A stretch of DNA of 64,000 bases from NCBI RefSeq assembly GCF_013127955.1, contig NZ_CP053435.1, forward strand, positions 3,162,001 through 3,226,000, given 5' to 3'. Below, in pieces: positions 44,321 to 53,727 of the stretch. The notes below the pieces were generated by a model. The model was not told where the DNA came from. It did not search any database and saw nothing but the letters and a program-made list of their open reading frames with translations. Positions within the stretch are counted from its first letter, which is position 1, and the number at the start of each line of letters is the position of its first letter. The position numbers and the translations under genes are program-made. Source of the stretch: Spirosoma taeanense (GTDB lineage: Bacteria > Bacteroidota > Bacteroidia > Cytophagales > Spirosomataceae).

Positions 44321-45562
44321 TCAGTCGGCTATGGGCTGACGAACCGTTTTACGTTGGAAGAAGACCAGGTAAATGACTGCTACGACAGCCAGCATGCCCG
44401 CCATACCAAAGGAAGCATCCAGCCCTGCTTTGCCCGCGACATGATTCAGCAACCAGCCCGCCACCACCGCGCCAATGCCGATACCGGCTTCGAGGGCAAT
44501 GTACATGGTTGCCATCGCCCGGCCGCGCGTCTGTTCATCGCTCAGGTCGGCGGTCCAGGCCTGCACCGTTGGTGAGTTCATTCCCCACGACATCCCGTAA
44601 AAGATAGCCGCCGTCCAGAACCAGACTGTCGAGTTGGTCAGCATCAGCATACCCATCGAAATAGCCAGTACCACGGTTGAGATCAGCAGGACCGGCACGC
44701 GCCCGTGCCGGTCGGACGAACGGCTGAAGGCCAGCCGCACGGCCAGCGAGGCAACCGTATAGACCGTAAAAAAGAGTCCTTTGTTGGTAATACCCAGCGA
44801 AGAGCTTACTGTTGAAATAACGGTCAGAATCACCCCCGACGAGAACGACTGCAGCAGCAGGACGATGAAAGGCGGCAAAGCCTGCTTGTCGAAAATTTCG
44901 TTCTTTTTCAGCCGCAGCAGACTAAACCGGAAAGGCTGCGTATTGACCAGCGTTTCAGGCATCCGGAGCAGAATCCCAATCGACAGCAGGGCAAAGGCCG
45001 ACGAGGTCCAGAACATGACGTTCATGGAATACGAATCGGCAAGCCAGCTGCCAATGGCTGGCCCAAGCGACATGCCCATGGCTGTAAACAGGCCCAGCAT
45101 GCCCATGGCTTCGCCCCGGCGCGTGGCCGGCACGACATCGGCCACGTAAGCCGATGTGGCTGTAGGCTTGGTGCCCGTCGAAAAGCCGTGAATGAGTCGG
45201 AGCGTCAGAAAACCCCAGACCGTAATCAGATACGGATACAGAAACCCGCAGATAAAGCAGACCAGTGAGCCGAAGGCCATGACGGGTACCCGCCCGACCG
45301 TATCGGTAAGTTTGCCGCTGAATGGCCGGGAAACACCCGCAGTCAACGTAAATAAGGCGATGATTAAGCCGACGTATTCGCGCCCGCCGAGTTGCGTCAG
45401 GTACTCGGGCAATTCGGGAATCATCATGGAAAAACTCGCTGAGAACAAGAAGTTACTGACGCACAGCAACCAGAAGGAAAGCGTATAAAGCGAGGGACCG
45501 CGCGATACTCGGCGAATGAAAAGCGGGCGAACGACCAAAACAAGTTGATTTAGTTCACCCAA
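44321..45562 (-). CDS. MFS transporter
   Basis: A 413-residue major-facilitator protein with about 12 membrane helices. Typical motifs: GKLTDTVGRVPVM at the loop between helices 2 and 3 (about residues 85-97), and the homologous SRSSDRHGRVPVLL in the second half. It looks like a drug or sugar exporter of the DHA1 group. The start is uncertain: TTG at 45562 or TTG at 45538, with no ATG before the first helix. The short gap to the upstream LytS gene (52 bp) may allow co-transcription. Confidence 0.88.
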   Translation of the reverse strand: MGELNQLVLVVRPLFIRRVSRGPSLYTLSFWLLCVSNFLFSASFSMMIPELPEYLTQLGGREYVGLIIALFTLTAGVSRPFSGKLTDTVGRVPVMAFGSLVCFICGFLYPYLITVWGFLTLRLIHGFSTGTKPTATSAYVADVVPATRRGEAMGMLGLFTAMGMSLGPAIGSWLADSYSMNVMFWTSSAFALLSIGILLRMPETLVNTQPFRFSLLRLKKNEIFDKQALPPFIVLLLQSFSSGVILTVISTVSSSLGITNKGLFFTVYTVASLAVRLAFSRSSDRHGRVPVLLISTVVLAISMGMLMLTNSTVWFWTAAIFYGMSWGMNSPTVQAWTADLSDEQTRGRAMATMYIALEAGIGIGAVVAGWLLNHVAGKAGLDASFGMAGMLAVVAVIYLVFFQRKTVRQPIAD

Positions 45563-45614
45563 ATTTACGCATATATTCGGTAACGAATTGGCTATCCTTA
45601 GTGAACGGCTGCGT

Positions 45615-46700
45615 TTATTTAGCCACGCTCAGGGGGGCCAGCAGGGGCAGGACAACCGTAAAATAGCCATTGTCGTCGCTAACGATGGGGTCAGCCTGCG
45701 CCAGCAGCCGGTATTTTGCCGCGATATTGGTCAGGCCAATCTGGTTCGACGCAACGCGGCCCGTTTTACGCTGAAGATTATTCCGAACCTGCAGCCATCC
45801 GTCGTCCGTCGTGGTAATGGAAATGTGCAGCGGACGCCCCGCCAGAATCACATTATGCTTCACGGCGTTTTCCAGCAGCATTTGGAGGGTTAAGGGCGGT
45901 AACTGATGCTGGCGGTAATGGGGCGGCACATCAACCGTCAGATCAATACCCGCCCGGTAGCGGGTCTTCAGCAGGTGATAATACGAGTCAATGAAGCCTA
46001 ATTCCGTTGCCAGCGTTGTCAGCTCCCCTTCGTTGGTTTGCAGCAGATACCGGTACGTTTTCGCCATTTCATCCACAAACTGTTCGGCCTTGTCTGGTTC
46101 GTCGGCAATGAGCGAGGAAAGCGAGTTCAGGCTATTGAACAAGAAGTGCGGGTTTACCTGCGCTTTCAGACTTTCGAACTGGCTTTGCAGATTCACCTTG
46201 CGTAACTGCTCGCGCTCGATGGCGTTTTCCCGCCATTGGTTGAGCGAATAAACACTTTCGTCAATCCCTACCGACAGCACGTTCGCGCCTAAATTCACGA
46301 CCAGAATCAGCTGGGTGGTGCTCCAGTCATGCTGATACCCGTATAAATGAAAATACGAGTACAGGGCTATTGGCCCAAGGATGAAGAACGGGGTAACAAG
46401 GATAAAAACGAGCAACAGCCAGCTCACGCGCGGCCAGGTCTGCCCAATTCCGGGGTAATGTCGAATAACTTTCTGCGTCAGTTGGTCGAGCGTCAGCAGG
46501 CAGCAACCCGCAATGCTCAGGTTCAGCAACGTAGACGATACAAACGTCCAGCCATCCGTCAAGTACTTCGGACCGACGACCCAGTACGTCAGCAACGGAA
46601 TAAACCACGGGAACAGCAACGCGAAGTGCCATTTCGTCTGCTGCCGAATCGAGGGCAGACTTCGCCAGAAGAGGACTATATTCTTCACGAACGGCTTCAT
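45615..46700 (-). CDS. LytS-type sensor histidine kinase (second of tandem pair)
   Basis: A 361-residue kinase with four predicted membrane helices in the N-terminal half, then the His_kinase domain (PF06580 type): H-box LKAQVNPHFLFNSLNSLSSL, N-box LLENAVKHNV, and GLTNIAAKYRLL near the G-box. It overlaps its upstream paralogue by 4 bp. These kinases normally pair with a LytTR response regulator, which is absent here; the nearest LytTR is the relic at 53728. Confidence 0.9.
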   Translation of the reverse strand: MKPFVKNIVLFWRSLPSIRQQTKWHFALLFPWFIPLLTYWVVGPKYLTDGWTFVSSTLLNLSIAGCCLLTLDQLTQKVIRHYPGIGQTWPRVSWLLLVFILVTPFFILGPIALYSYFHLYGYQHDWSTTQLILVVNLGANVLSVGIDESVYSLNQWRENAIEREQLRKVNLQSQFESLKAQVNPHFLFNSLNSLSSLIADEPDKAEQFVDEMAKTYRYLLQTNEGELTTLATELGFIDSYYHLLKTRYRAGIDLTVDVPPHYRQHQLPPLTLQMLLENAVKHNVILAGRPLHISITTTDDGWLQVRNNLQRKTGRVASNQIGLTNIAAKYRLLAQADPIVSDDNGYFTVVLPLLAPLSVAK

Positions 46701-47770
46701 GATATGGTAGTCGGCAGCGGCCCGGTCAGCAGAGGTAACGTAACGGTAAAGTCGGTATCGGTCTGTTCAATCCGCACTGATTCATTCCCGATCAGCCGGT
46801 ATTTGGCCAGCAGATTCGCCAGCCCCGACTGGCTGGTTTCGACCCGGATGGTTTTCTGCTGCCGGTTGTTCTGCACCCGAAGCTCGCCATCGGTCGTGGT
46901 CGAAATGGTAATCAGCAATGGCTTGTTCGTCAGCATTACATTGTGCTTGATTGCGTTATCAATCAGGGTCTGAAGGCTCAGGGGCGGCAAACTTCGCTCC
47001 AGATAAGCCCTTGCCACCTGCTGCTCGATACGCAGACTTGACCCGTAACGCGTCTGGAGCAGACCGGCATAAATGGTTATAAATCTTAATTCGGCCTGCA
47101 GACTAATCCACTGGTGGTTACCTGCCTGCAGCAGATACCGATATACCTTCGACAAATCGTCCACAAACTGCTCGGCCCGGGCCGGATCGTCGCCGATGAG
47201 CGAGGAGAGCGAGTTCAGGCTGTTAAACAGAAAGTGGGGACTCAACTGCCCTTTCAGGGTGTCGAACTGGTGCTGCAAGGCTGTTCGTTTTAACTGCTCA
47301 TTTTCGGTCTGGTACGTTTTCCACTGCGCATACGTATAAAAAACGCTGAGAGCAATGCACAGAAACACATCGAAGATAAACCCCAGAATCCAGATTGGCT
47401 GCACGGCCGCCCACGTAAACCGAACGCCCGTTACCGGTATCAGGCTATATGTCCAGACATCGAAAATGGCCAGCACCACCGTCAACCCACCCACCACCGC
47501 CAGCATGACCAGCGTACGGGGTAGCGCCTGACGCACGTCGGGAAACCAGCGGATCACCTGTTTCACGGCCAGAGTCAGTACCACAATCGACAGCCAGTAC
47601 AGGCCACACACCAGCGCTGTGCCGACGGCAAACGTCACCGGATCGCGAAAGTAGCGCAGGCCAATGAAGTAGTAGTTGCCAAGCGGGAACAGCACCGGCA
47701 TCATCAGCAGGTGATACCACCACTCCAGTTTAGAGAAAAACCGAGGACGTCTCAGGCGTACTGAACTCAT
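46697..47770 (-). CDS. LytS-type sensor histidine kinase (first of tandem pair)
   Basis: A 357-residue paralogue of the next gene, with the same layout: four membrane helices, H-box LKGQLSPHFLFNSLNSLSSL, N-box LIDNAIKHNVM and GLANLLAKYRLIG. The ATG at 47770 begins MSSVRLRRPRFF. A tandem duplication is evident from the shared motifs and equal length. No regulator gene is attached. Confidence 0.9.
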   Translation of the reverse strand: MSSVRLRRPRFFSKLEWWYHLLMMPVLFPLGNYYFIGLRYFRDPVTFAVGTALVCGLYWLSIVVLTLAVKQVIRWFPDVRQALPRTLVMLAVVGGLTVVLAIFDVWTYSLIPVTGVRFTWAAVQPIWILGFIFDVFLCIALSVFYTYAQWKTYQTENEQLKRTALQHQFDTLKGQLSPHFLFNSLNSLSSLIGDDPARAEQFVDDLSKVYRYLLQAGNHQWISLQAELRFITIYAGLLQTRYGSSLRIEQQVARAYLERSLPPLSLQTLIDNAIKHNVMLTNKPLLITISTTTDGELRVQNNRQQKTIRVETSQSGLANLLAKYRLIGNESVRIEQTDTDFTVTLPLLTGPLPTTIS

Positions 47771-48070
47771 GGCCGCCTTAGTTAGCCCAACCGGACACTA
47801 TCCGGAACCTTTGTTTCCAAACACTTCTCAATTCTATCGTCTGCCACTGGCCGAAAAATTGCCCTAACCAGGCCCTGTTTTGTCTCATCTGTCCGGTTGA
47901 TCGTAAACGCTAAAATAGCAGTATTTGACCTGAAACCGACAATGCAGAGCGTATACCCCAGTAATTTGCACGCCCTTGAGTCTGGCTCCACGCCGAAGTC
48001 CAAGGGCTTCTGATAGTCACTGATCACGTACTGAATACCATCAACTGGCCGGAGCCGGGATTCAGAATCA
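47771..48070. other. Stretch with no supported gene
   Basis: A minus-strand frame at 47782-48027 has no protein-like pattern. The sequence is probably the decayed remainder of the ZU5-type gene just upstream. Confidence 0.4.
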
Positions 48071-48412
48071 CTATGCCCACCTTAACCGGATTATTCGTTT
48101 ACGGGTTGCTTTTGCCCAGTGCATTGTCTCAACGGCCTGTATCGTAATGACCGTCTCCCTGCTGACAGCCCCGGCTGGAAACGTCAGCGAAAATTTACCA
48201 TCGGGCGTAACGAGTGAGCCGCCTGATAGGCCGATCGTTTTGGTAACCGGAGCGCCAATCAGCTGACCAACGGCGGTGGGTGTGCCTGGCGACGGCAATT
48301 GTACGTTCGGATCGTCCGAGGTGATTACATTGTCGGTTTTCGGTTCGCAGGCCAGCAGGCTTAGCAGTGCGAAAGGTAAAAGTTTAGTCAGAGAGTACCG
48401 GGTTAATTGCAT
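48071..48412 (-). pseudogene. Truncated ZU5-like lipoprotein gene
   Basis: The frame begins with a lipoprotein signal (MQLTRYSLTKLLPFALLSLL, then lipobox cysteine AC), a linker, and the start of a ZU5-type domain (GLSGGSLVTPDGKFSLTFPA, then GAVSRETVITIQAVE). It then runs into MHWAKATRKRI and stops at 48071. In another frame the expected continuation is visible as NALGKSNP, so a frameshift seems to have broken the gene near 48125. The gene is probably dead. Confidence 0.6.
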
Positions 48413-48959
48413 AATCGGAAGAAGGACTAACGGATTGATCTGTGAAGACGGAGCAAAGTTGAGGTCAGATTGGGGCTGGGTCAATGTTGCTCCACCTTAA
48501 CTAGCCTATTCACGGGATGAATTGGGCGCATCTATGAGCGAACTGTTTCATCCGGAAGAACAGGCAATGAACACCTTCAATATAAAAGCCAGCGGCACGG
48601 CTGGTGCGCCTGCCTTTACCTTCCTGGATTACATCACCAATCTTCCGGCCTGAATGATACGGCACGACTATCCACCTGATACGTTCGGAAGTAGACTCCT
48701 TCCCAAAAGCCGTCGATGGCTGACGCTTCATGAGAGACTTATTCCGTTTCAGAGGGGTTGTCATTGGCTTTGGGCATAGCTGGACGCAGTTTTACTCTGG
48801 CCCCGGCTTTCGAATCACAAGAGCAATCATCTACGCCGGAGTTACTGGCCTTAGCTTAGAGTAGGTATCCGCAAGTCTGTCGGGCGAACGGATATCAGTC
48901 CTGCTGAGCGAACTCCAGCGCGGAGCTTATGTAGTCGATCCCTTATTAAACCTTATATC
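48413..48959. other. Decayed sequence between ZU5 relic and cupin gene
   Basis: Short plus-strand frames with protein-like content are seen, for example MSELFHPEEQAMNTF at about 48535-48651 and GHSWTQFYSGPGFRITRAII at about 48772-48860, each broken by stops. I cannot name the original gene. It looks like decayed coding sequence. Confidence 0.35.
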
Positions 48960-49511
48960 ATGGCTTATCAGAACAAAACCATTCAGAATCGGATAACCGG
49001 ACAGACTATCCGATTTATCCATACGGCTCAGGACACCGGCGGGCAACTCCTGGAAATGGAGGCTCTTTTTCAGCCACAGACGGTTGAACCCGCCCCGCAC
49101 TATCACCCCCGGCAGGAGGAAAACTTCAAAATTCTGTCCGGCGAGCTAACTGTCCGAATTGATGGGCAAGTAAAAACATTCCGGCCGGGCGACGAACTGC
49201 ATATTCCGCCGAAGACCGTCCATTCAATGTGGAACCAGTCTAGTCAACGAACTATCGTTAACTGGCAGGTGCAGCCGGCGCTGGATACGGAATTTTTTCT
49301 TGAAACCGCAACCGGACTGGCTAACGACGGGAAGGTCAACGCAGCCGGCAGACCGCCCCTGTTGCAGGTTGCGTTGCTGGCCAACCGGTTTTCGGACGTA
49401 TTTCGGCTGGAAAAACCCAGTCGGTCGGTTCAGAAGGTGTTGTTTCTCCTGCTGACCCCGCTGGCTTATCTAAACGGGTACAGGCCAACCTATAAAAAGT
49501 ACCTGAACTGA
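48960..49511 (+). CDS. Cupin-domain protein
   Basis: A 183-residue protein. Residues about 20-110 form a single cupin barrel: motif 1 is PHYHPRQEENFKILSGEL (two histidines and glutamate as metal ligands) and motif 2 is FRPGDELHIPPKTVHSMWN with the third histidine. The C-terminal 70 residues are helical with a hydrophobic segment (VLFLLLTPLAYLNGY). It may be a small-molecule-binding or isomerase-like protein; function unknown. Confidence 0.85.
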   Translation: MAYQNKTIQNRITGQTIRFIHTAQDTGGQLLEMEALFQPQTVEPAPHYHPRQEENFKILSGELTVRIDGQVKTFRPGDELHIPPKTVHSMWNQSSQRTIVNWQVQPALDTEFFLETATGLANDGKVNAAGRPPLLQVALLANRFSDVFRLEKPSRSVQKVLFLLLTPLAYLNGYRPTYKKYLN

Positions 49512-49603
49512 TGCTTCAGGTTGGCTGGTAACCTCCGCTCAATTCCGTATTTTGCCCGACCCGATGCCGCCCTGTCTGGCCCAGTCGGCTCCTGTATGCT
49601 GTT

Positions 49604-49730
49604 TTAAAATTTTGTCATGATGGCCTTGGCGATCAGCCCGGCCGCAATAAGTCCCGGTTGAACATTTTTTAGGCCGGTCAGCCCCATGATGTCTTTCAAC
49701 GGCACGTCAAGTCGGTGAGTAGGCTTATTT
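49604..49730 (-). pseudogene. Short coding remnant (unknown gene)
   Basis: A minus-strand frame reads THRLDVPLKDIMGLTGLKNV and goes on to a hydrophobic end (IAAGLIAKAIMTKF) before a stop at 49604. Its upstream part is interrupted by a stop. It looks like the tail of a lost gene, unidentified. Confidence 0.3.
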
Positions 49731-49757
49731 CAGTGGCTTCAGCCTTTGGCCGGGATA

Positions 49758-50315
49758 TTACACGACGGGCTGGAGCCGATGAAGTAATTTAGCCGAATCG
49801 CGGGCGCGTTTTAGCCGCATCTTCATAGCACTCACGCTAACTCCCTCCTCGCTGGCCAGCGTTGCAATCTCTTTATCCATCAGGTATTTGACCCGCAGAA
49901 GCTGCTCATCACGGACGGGCAGGCGGGCCAACGCTCCTTCGGCTAAGCGCCAGCGTTCGTCCAGCGAGGGTTCGTCAGACGTAGTTTGCCCCATGAACAT
50001 CTCTCCTACTTCTTCCAGCGACAGATGATGGCGTGAACGCTTTCTCGACTGCTGGACATCGAAACAGTGATTGCGGGTGAGCGTATATAACCAGGTGGAA
50101 AACCTGGACTGATGGCGGAAACCCGACAGACGCGTAAAGACTTTGCAGAATATCTCCTGAGTCTGATCCTGCGCTTCGTCAGAATCGTTCAGCAGCCGCA
50201 GACAGGACTGGTAAACTTTACGGTGGTAGCGCTGATACAGCGCGTTGAAATATTCATCGCGATGGGTCGCTAAAAATTGATTTACAAGTTCCTCATCAGT
50301 ACGGCTGCTCTTCAT
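49758..50315 (-). CDS. ECF-type RNA polymerase sigma factor
   Basis: A 185-residue sigma-70 family protein of the extracytoplasmic-function type. Region 2 is seen at about 20-90 (EYFNALYQRYHRKVYQSCLR, SDEAQDQTQEIFCKVFTRL, RFSTWLYTLTRNHCFD), and region 4 at about 125-180 (LPVRDEQLLRVKYLMDKEIA, then SVSAMKMRLKRARDSAK). No anti-sigma gene is adjacent, so control is unclear. The start is ATG at 50315. Confidence 0.93.
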   Translation of the reverse strand: MKSSRTDEELVNQFLATHRDEYFNALYQRYHRKVYQSCLRLLNDSDEAQDQTQEIFCKVFTRLSGFRHQSRFSTWLYTLTRNHCFDVQQSRKRSRHHLSLEEVGEMFMGQTTSDEPSLDERWRLAEGALARLPVRDEQLLRVKYLMDKEIATLASEEGVSVSAMKMRLKRARDSAKLLHRLQPVV

Positions 50316-50754
50316 TGAAGTGTATTGTTTTAAAAAGTACGGTGGTGTCTTGTTAACTCAGCCGGGATGATATTCACCTAAGTAAAGCCCCGGCAAGGCT
50401 GTCATTTATTGGTGTCTGATTCAATGGATTGAGCCTGCCGGGGCAAGTACAGTTACGGCGAAATCGTAAGTAGTTCTACTTACGACGTTAAGACGGCCCG
50501 AAATAGATGTAGTTACATTAAAGTTCAATTAAGAATTAGTTGTTAATATCAAGAGGCAGATATGGCTTGGGAAGCCACCTTAAATAGATCAGAAAACGTT
50601 TTGCCTCGCTCGCAACCCATTTAAAGCCACTTGTAATCAGGTGACTAAGCGCAGGGCAACGATGCCGCCAGTAAGAGCGGCCATCTACTCAACAAAGCTG
50701 GGCCGCAGCCACTTTTTTTATAGATTAGTTCGTGTGAGTTGTCGTAGACTATCA

Positions 50755-50877
50755 GCAAACATAGCCGTTAAATATCAGCTCCTGAATCAGCCGGCTCCGC
50801 TTATTGAAGAATGCGAAGGCTGGTTTCAGGTGACGCTCCCTCCCTGCAGTCTCGCCTTTGCCGGTTTCCAACGTTAA
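50755..50877 (+). pseudogene. Relic of a LytS-type kinase C-terminus
   Basis: The frame reads NIAVKYQLLNQPAPLIEECE and then GWFQVTLPP, which lines up with the C-terminal ends of the two LytS kinases at 45615 and 46697 (NIAAKYRLLAQADPIVSDDN, then GYFTVVLPL). The H-box, N-box and membrane part are missing. It is a decayed third copy. Confidence 0.55.
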
Positions 50878-50920
50878 CCAGGTTAGCAGCCGCGAACGTT
50901 CGTAGGGTTAGAACAAACAA

Positions 50921-50949
50921 AAATCCCCGGCGTAAGTGCACCGGGGATT
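50921..50949 (-). terminator. Terminator of the small lipoprotein gene
   Basis: AATCCCCGG pairs with CCGGGGATT around a 10-nt loop; on the minus strand it is followed by TTTTTGTTTG. It lies about 27 bp behind the stop at 50976. Confidence 0.75.
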
Positions 50950-50975
50950 CCTATCTTCTCAACCTAACCTAACTT

Positions 50976-51266
50976 CTATTTCTGATTGACTTTTTCGGAA
51001 GCAACCGGCGTCTTCTGAGCCGTTACGCTGCGCTGCGGCTTATAGATAGCGCCCGTTGCAAAGTCCACGATAGCGCCGGGCCAGAACAGGATGATGTCGG
51101 CGACTAGCGCCCCTACGCGCACCTGCCGCTGCTGTTCGCCGGGCATGGGCTTACGTTTCTGATGTTCGGTTACGCGTCCGCCAAACACGGTAGCGCAGCT
51201 GGTCAATGAACCCGACAGGGTAATAGTGGCCAGAGCCAGCAGAGTAAATTTCTTAATGGATTTCAT
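50976..51266 (-). CDS. Small lipoprotein
   Basis: A 96-residue lipoprotein with signal MKSIKKFTLLALATITLSGS and lipobox LTSC (cysteine about 24). After it come a basic segment (EHQKRKPMPGEQQRQVRV) and a hydrophobic stretch (ALVADIILFWPGAIVDFATG), the layout of small membrane-associated lipoproteins with a FWPG motif. Function unknown. It lies 27 bp behind the next lipoprotein gene on the same strand. Confidence 0.8.
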   Translation of the reverse strand: MKSIKKFTLLALATITLSGSLTSCATVFGGRVTEHQKRKPMPGEQQRQVRVGALVADIILFWPGAIVDFATGAIYKPQRSVTAQKTPVASEKVNQK

Positions 51267-51293
51267 GCTCGTGTTTTTGATTAAAAAGAGGAG

Positions 51294-51731
51294 TTATTTA
51301 GCCAGAATAAGGGTAAAGGGCACATCTTTGGCGTCGCTGGTTTCAATCATCAGCTTTCCTTTTTTGGTGTAGGCAATCTGCTCGCCGTCTTTTCGGAAAT
51401 CAACATCGCCGTTGCCGGTTTCGCTAACCGTAATGTCGTCAATCGTTCCACTCAGGAACGACTCGTTAGACGAGCGCTGGATGATGTCAACCTGAATCGA
51501 TACGGTTGTAGCTGTCTCGCGGGCGATCGTACTGCTGCCCGTTAACTGAGTCTCACCAACCGCATACGTTTTTCCGCTCACCGACAACTGAGCGAGGTTG
51601 TAGTGTCCGGCTACCCGTGTAGCCAGATCGGCGGCCGGAGCCGGATCGTTTTCTTTTTTGCAGGCCGTTAGGGAGACAGCGGCCAACAGGAGCAGCAGCG
51701 CTGAGCGACGGAAAAGAGTTAAGGGGTTCAT
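51294..51731 (-). CDS. Lipocalin-like lipoprotein
   Basis: About 145 residues from the ATG at 51731: signal with lipobox LTAC (cysteine about 23), an acidic linker, then a beta-rich barrel-like domain (VAGHYNLAQLSVSGKTYAVG and onward) ending VPFTLILAK. It belongs to the general group of Bacteroidota lipocalin-like surface proteins; ligand unknown. The frame opens upstream to 51821, but that part carries no signal peptide. Confidence 0.75.
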   Translation of the reverse strand: MNPLTLFRRSALLLLLAAVSLTACKKENDPAPAADLATRVAGHYNLAQLSVSGKTYAVGETQLTGSSTIARETATTVSIQVDIIQRSSNESFLSGTIDDITVSETGNGDVDFRKDGEQIAYTKKGKLMIETSDAKDVPFTLILAK

Positions 51732-52068
51732 CGTATTGTTGTTATGTTCTGGTAAAAGAGGAAGATTCTGCCCGACCCTGTTCCGGTTGGGTGATACAAA
51801 GTTGGCCGGTCGGGCAGGCACAAGGAAGCATTGGGTGCATCAACCGACAGGAAGAGGTTCCGAACTGCCATATTAATCGGTTGAGTTGACCAAAACGCAT
51901 CTCAGCAACCCCCGCTCATTTCTCTAAAATTCGTAGCAACTAATCTGTCTCACAACCCATGTATGCTCTGCGACAACTGGCGTCAGAAACGGGGCAGTTC
52001 ATACGGAATATGGTTTTGGACAAGACGAAGTCAGGCCACTTTTGGCGAACAAAACCAAACGTTCGCTC
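51732..52068. other. Intergenic stretch with a possible short coupled frame
   Basis: Divergent promoter region. A 37-codon plus-strand frame (51959-52072, MYALRQLASETGQFIRNMVL at its start) overlaps the next gene start by ATGA. It could be a real leader peptide or a fragment; I cannot decide. Confidence 0.3.
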
Positions 52069-52788
52069 ATGAAAATCCGCTGTTTTCAACTCCTTACCGC
52101 TGCCCACCTGCTAATTGGGCTCTTTCTATTCACCGCGACCAACGGTCTGGCTCAGTCGTCTGGCCGAAAATTCAGCTTCGGCGTGAAAGTGGGAGCCAAC
52201 TTCTCCCAACTGAATAACCTTAGTTTCTCAACGCCCCGGCTAACGGCCAATGGCTTACCGGTGATGTCGGGCGGGCAGGTCGTGTATGATTTTTTCCAGC
52301 AGAATGACGCCCGCACGACGGGCATTGTTGGCGGGTTGTTTGCTCGTTTCGGCAATCGGCTGTATCTCCAGCCCGAACTGCTCGTTTCGGCAAAAGGCGG
52401 TAAGTTCGATGTGATCCGGCAGGGGCTGGCCACTCAGTCCGTGGACGTAAAGCTGACGACGGTTGACCTGCTCCTGCTGATTGGGGTACGTCTGGGGCCG
52501 CTTCGGCTGAACGCGGGCCCTATGGCGTCTCTGACGGTTTCGGAAAGCGGCAACCTGAAAGCAACCGTTCAGCAATACACTAACCAACCCATTAGCAAGA
52601 CGGCTAAACAGGCGGTGTTTGGGTACCAGGCCGGGGGCGGTATAACGTTGGGTGGTCTGCAACTGGATCTGCGCTACGAAGGGAACCTGTCTGACCTGTC
52701 GTCGGTCGGTATTCAGACGCCCAATAACGACACGCGCTTTTCGACCAAGGCCAGTCTCTGGCAGTTAACTGTTGGCTTTGGCTTTTAA
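52069..52788 (+). CDS. PorT-like outer-membrane beta-barrel protein
   Basis: About 239 residues from the ATG at 52069: signal peptide (MKIRCFQLLTAAHLLIGLFL, ending GLAQ), then SFGVKVGANFSQLNN, the typical start of the outer-membrane beta-barrel (PorT/OmpA-barrel) family, a series of amphipathic strands and a C-terminal LTVGFGF. It may be a small eight-stranded barrel of unknown role. There is no link to the true T9SS PorT. Confidence 0.85.
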   Translation: MKIRCFQLLTAAHLLIGLFLFTATNGLAQSSGRKFSFGVKVGANFSQLNNLSFSTPRLTANGLPVMSGGQVVYDFFQQNDARTTGIVGGLFARFGNRLYLQPELLVSAKGGKFDVIRQGLATQSVDVKLTTVDLLLLIGVRLGPLRLNAGPMASLTVSESGNLKATVQQYTNQPISKTAKQAVFGYQAGGGITLGGLQLDLRYEGNLSDLSSVGIQTPNNDTRFSTKASLWQLTVGFGF

Positions 52789-53199
52789 CCCTTGCCATTC
52801 TGACCGATTCCGCGTACCTCTGGCATGTACCCCTTGAGTACGCGGAATACCTCATGCAAAACATTACCGTCACTGACCAGTTTTCAGGCAAAACAGATTA
52901 GTCCGTTTCGACATAATCGCTGCCATCATACTCAGAAATTTAGCGCCGGATGGCGAAACCAGCCCCGGAAGTCCGGGTCAGCGCTCTTCCCGGACCGATG
53001 AGGATGTACCAACCCGACTTAAGCGACGATGAAACCGCTTACCGGGAACGGGGCCAGATTCGGTGGGGCTGCTGGACGAGGACGATCGAACCGAAGGCCC
53101 GTTGACGCTTGATACCCATACCGGCGACAATGAAACCGTAACACCGGGAGCCTGATCTGCACGCGAATATTGCGGCAGATGGATGGTGTGAGCTACCTG
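52789..53199. other. Degraded non-coding stretch
   Basis: Short frames with acidic content (for example GLLDEDDRTEGPLTLDTHTG at about 53070) are interrupted by stops. The original gene cannot be named. Confidence 0.35.
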
Positions 53200-53506
53200 C
53201 TACGCGAGTTGCAGGTCATTTTTCTTGTCCTGATGTTTCTGCATCCGGCGTAAGCACCATTCAGGATTTCGACCGTGCGCACAATGTGGAACCTTTGTTC
53301 AGCATGACACATTCGACGCGGTGCCCCATGGCGGCATCGGCGATCTCGGCCCGCGACGGCAGGCCGGTTTTGGCTATTCCTTCCAGAAGCTGCGTCGCCC
53401 AGATGATGCCAGACCATCCGGTCCAAGAAGTCCTAAGAGGGCATGCCGCTGAAAACTGCTCAAGAAAGGTCTGCTTACAGCGACCATACTTAGCGCTGAA
53501 TATCAT
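53200..53506 (-). pseudogene. Frameshifted pyruvate kinase C-terminal relic
   Basis: Three minus-strand frames in succession carry pyruvate-kinase-like sequence: IIWATQLLEGIAKTGLPSRA, AEIADAAMGHRVECVMLNKG, then HIVRTVEILNG, then RRMQKHQDKKNDLQLA to a stop at 53200. The match to the conserved IWATQxLEGxAKxGxPSRAE region of pyruvate kinase is clear. At least two frameshifts and loss of the N-terminal part show it is dead. Confidence 0.75.
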
Positions 53507-53727
53507 TTTGCCTAACTTGTTTGGTTACCAGTCAATCAGTATTGAATGACTCATGGCAGCCCGCCCCCCTACCAACAGCCCCATAATGTTATCCTGATTG
53601 AGAGTTAGCCGGGCAGTCAGTACACTTGATGAGGGCGGAGGCATCAGATGGCCTTGTTCAATCAGGAACGTCGTCTTTTTCTGGTGGAGAAACGCATACA
53701 GGTAGCAGGCCAGCGGTCCAGCAGTGC

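Larger units (their letters stand above)
50316..50975. other. Intergenic region holding a kinase relic and a terminator
   Basis: The first half is AT-rich non-coding sequence. A LytS C-terminal relic sits at about 50755-50877 and a terminator at 50921-50949. No intact gene is seen. Confidence 0.5.

Noticed and set aside
47782-48027. 81-residue minus-strand frame
   Set aside because: Composition is not protein-like and it lies in decayed sequence.
48510-48764. 84-residue minus-strand frame
   Set aside because: Basic, unstructured and antisense to broken plus-strand fragments.
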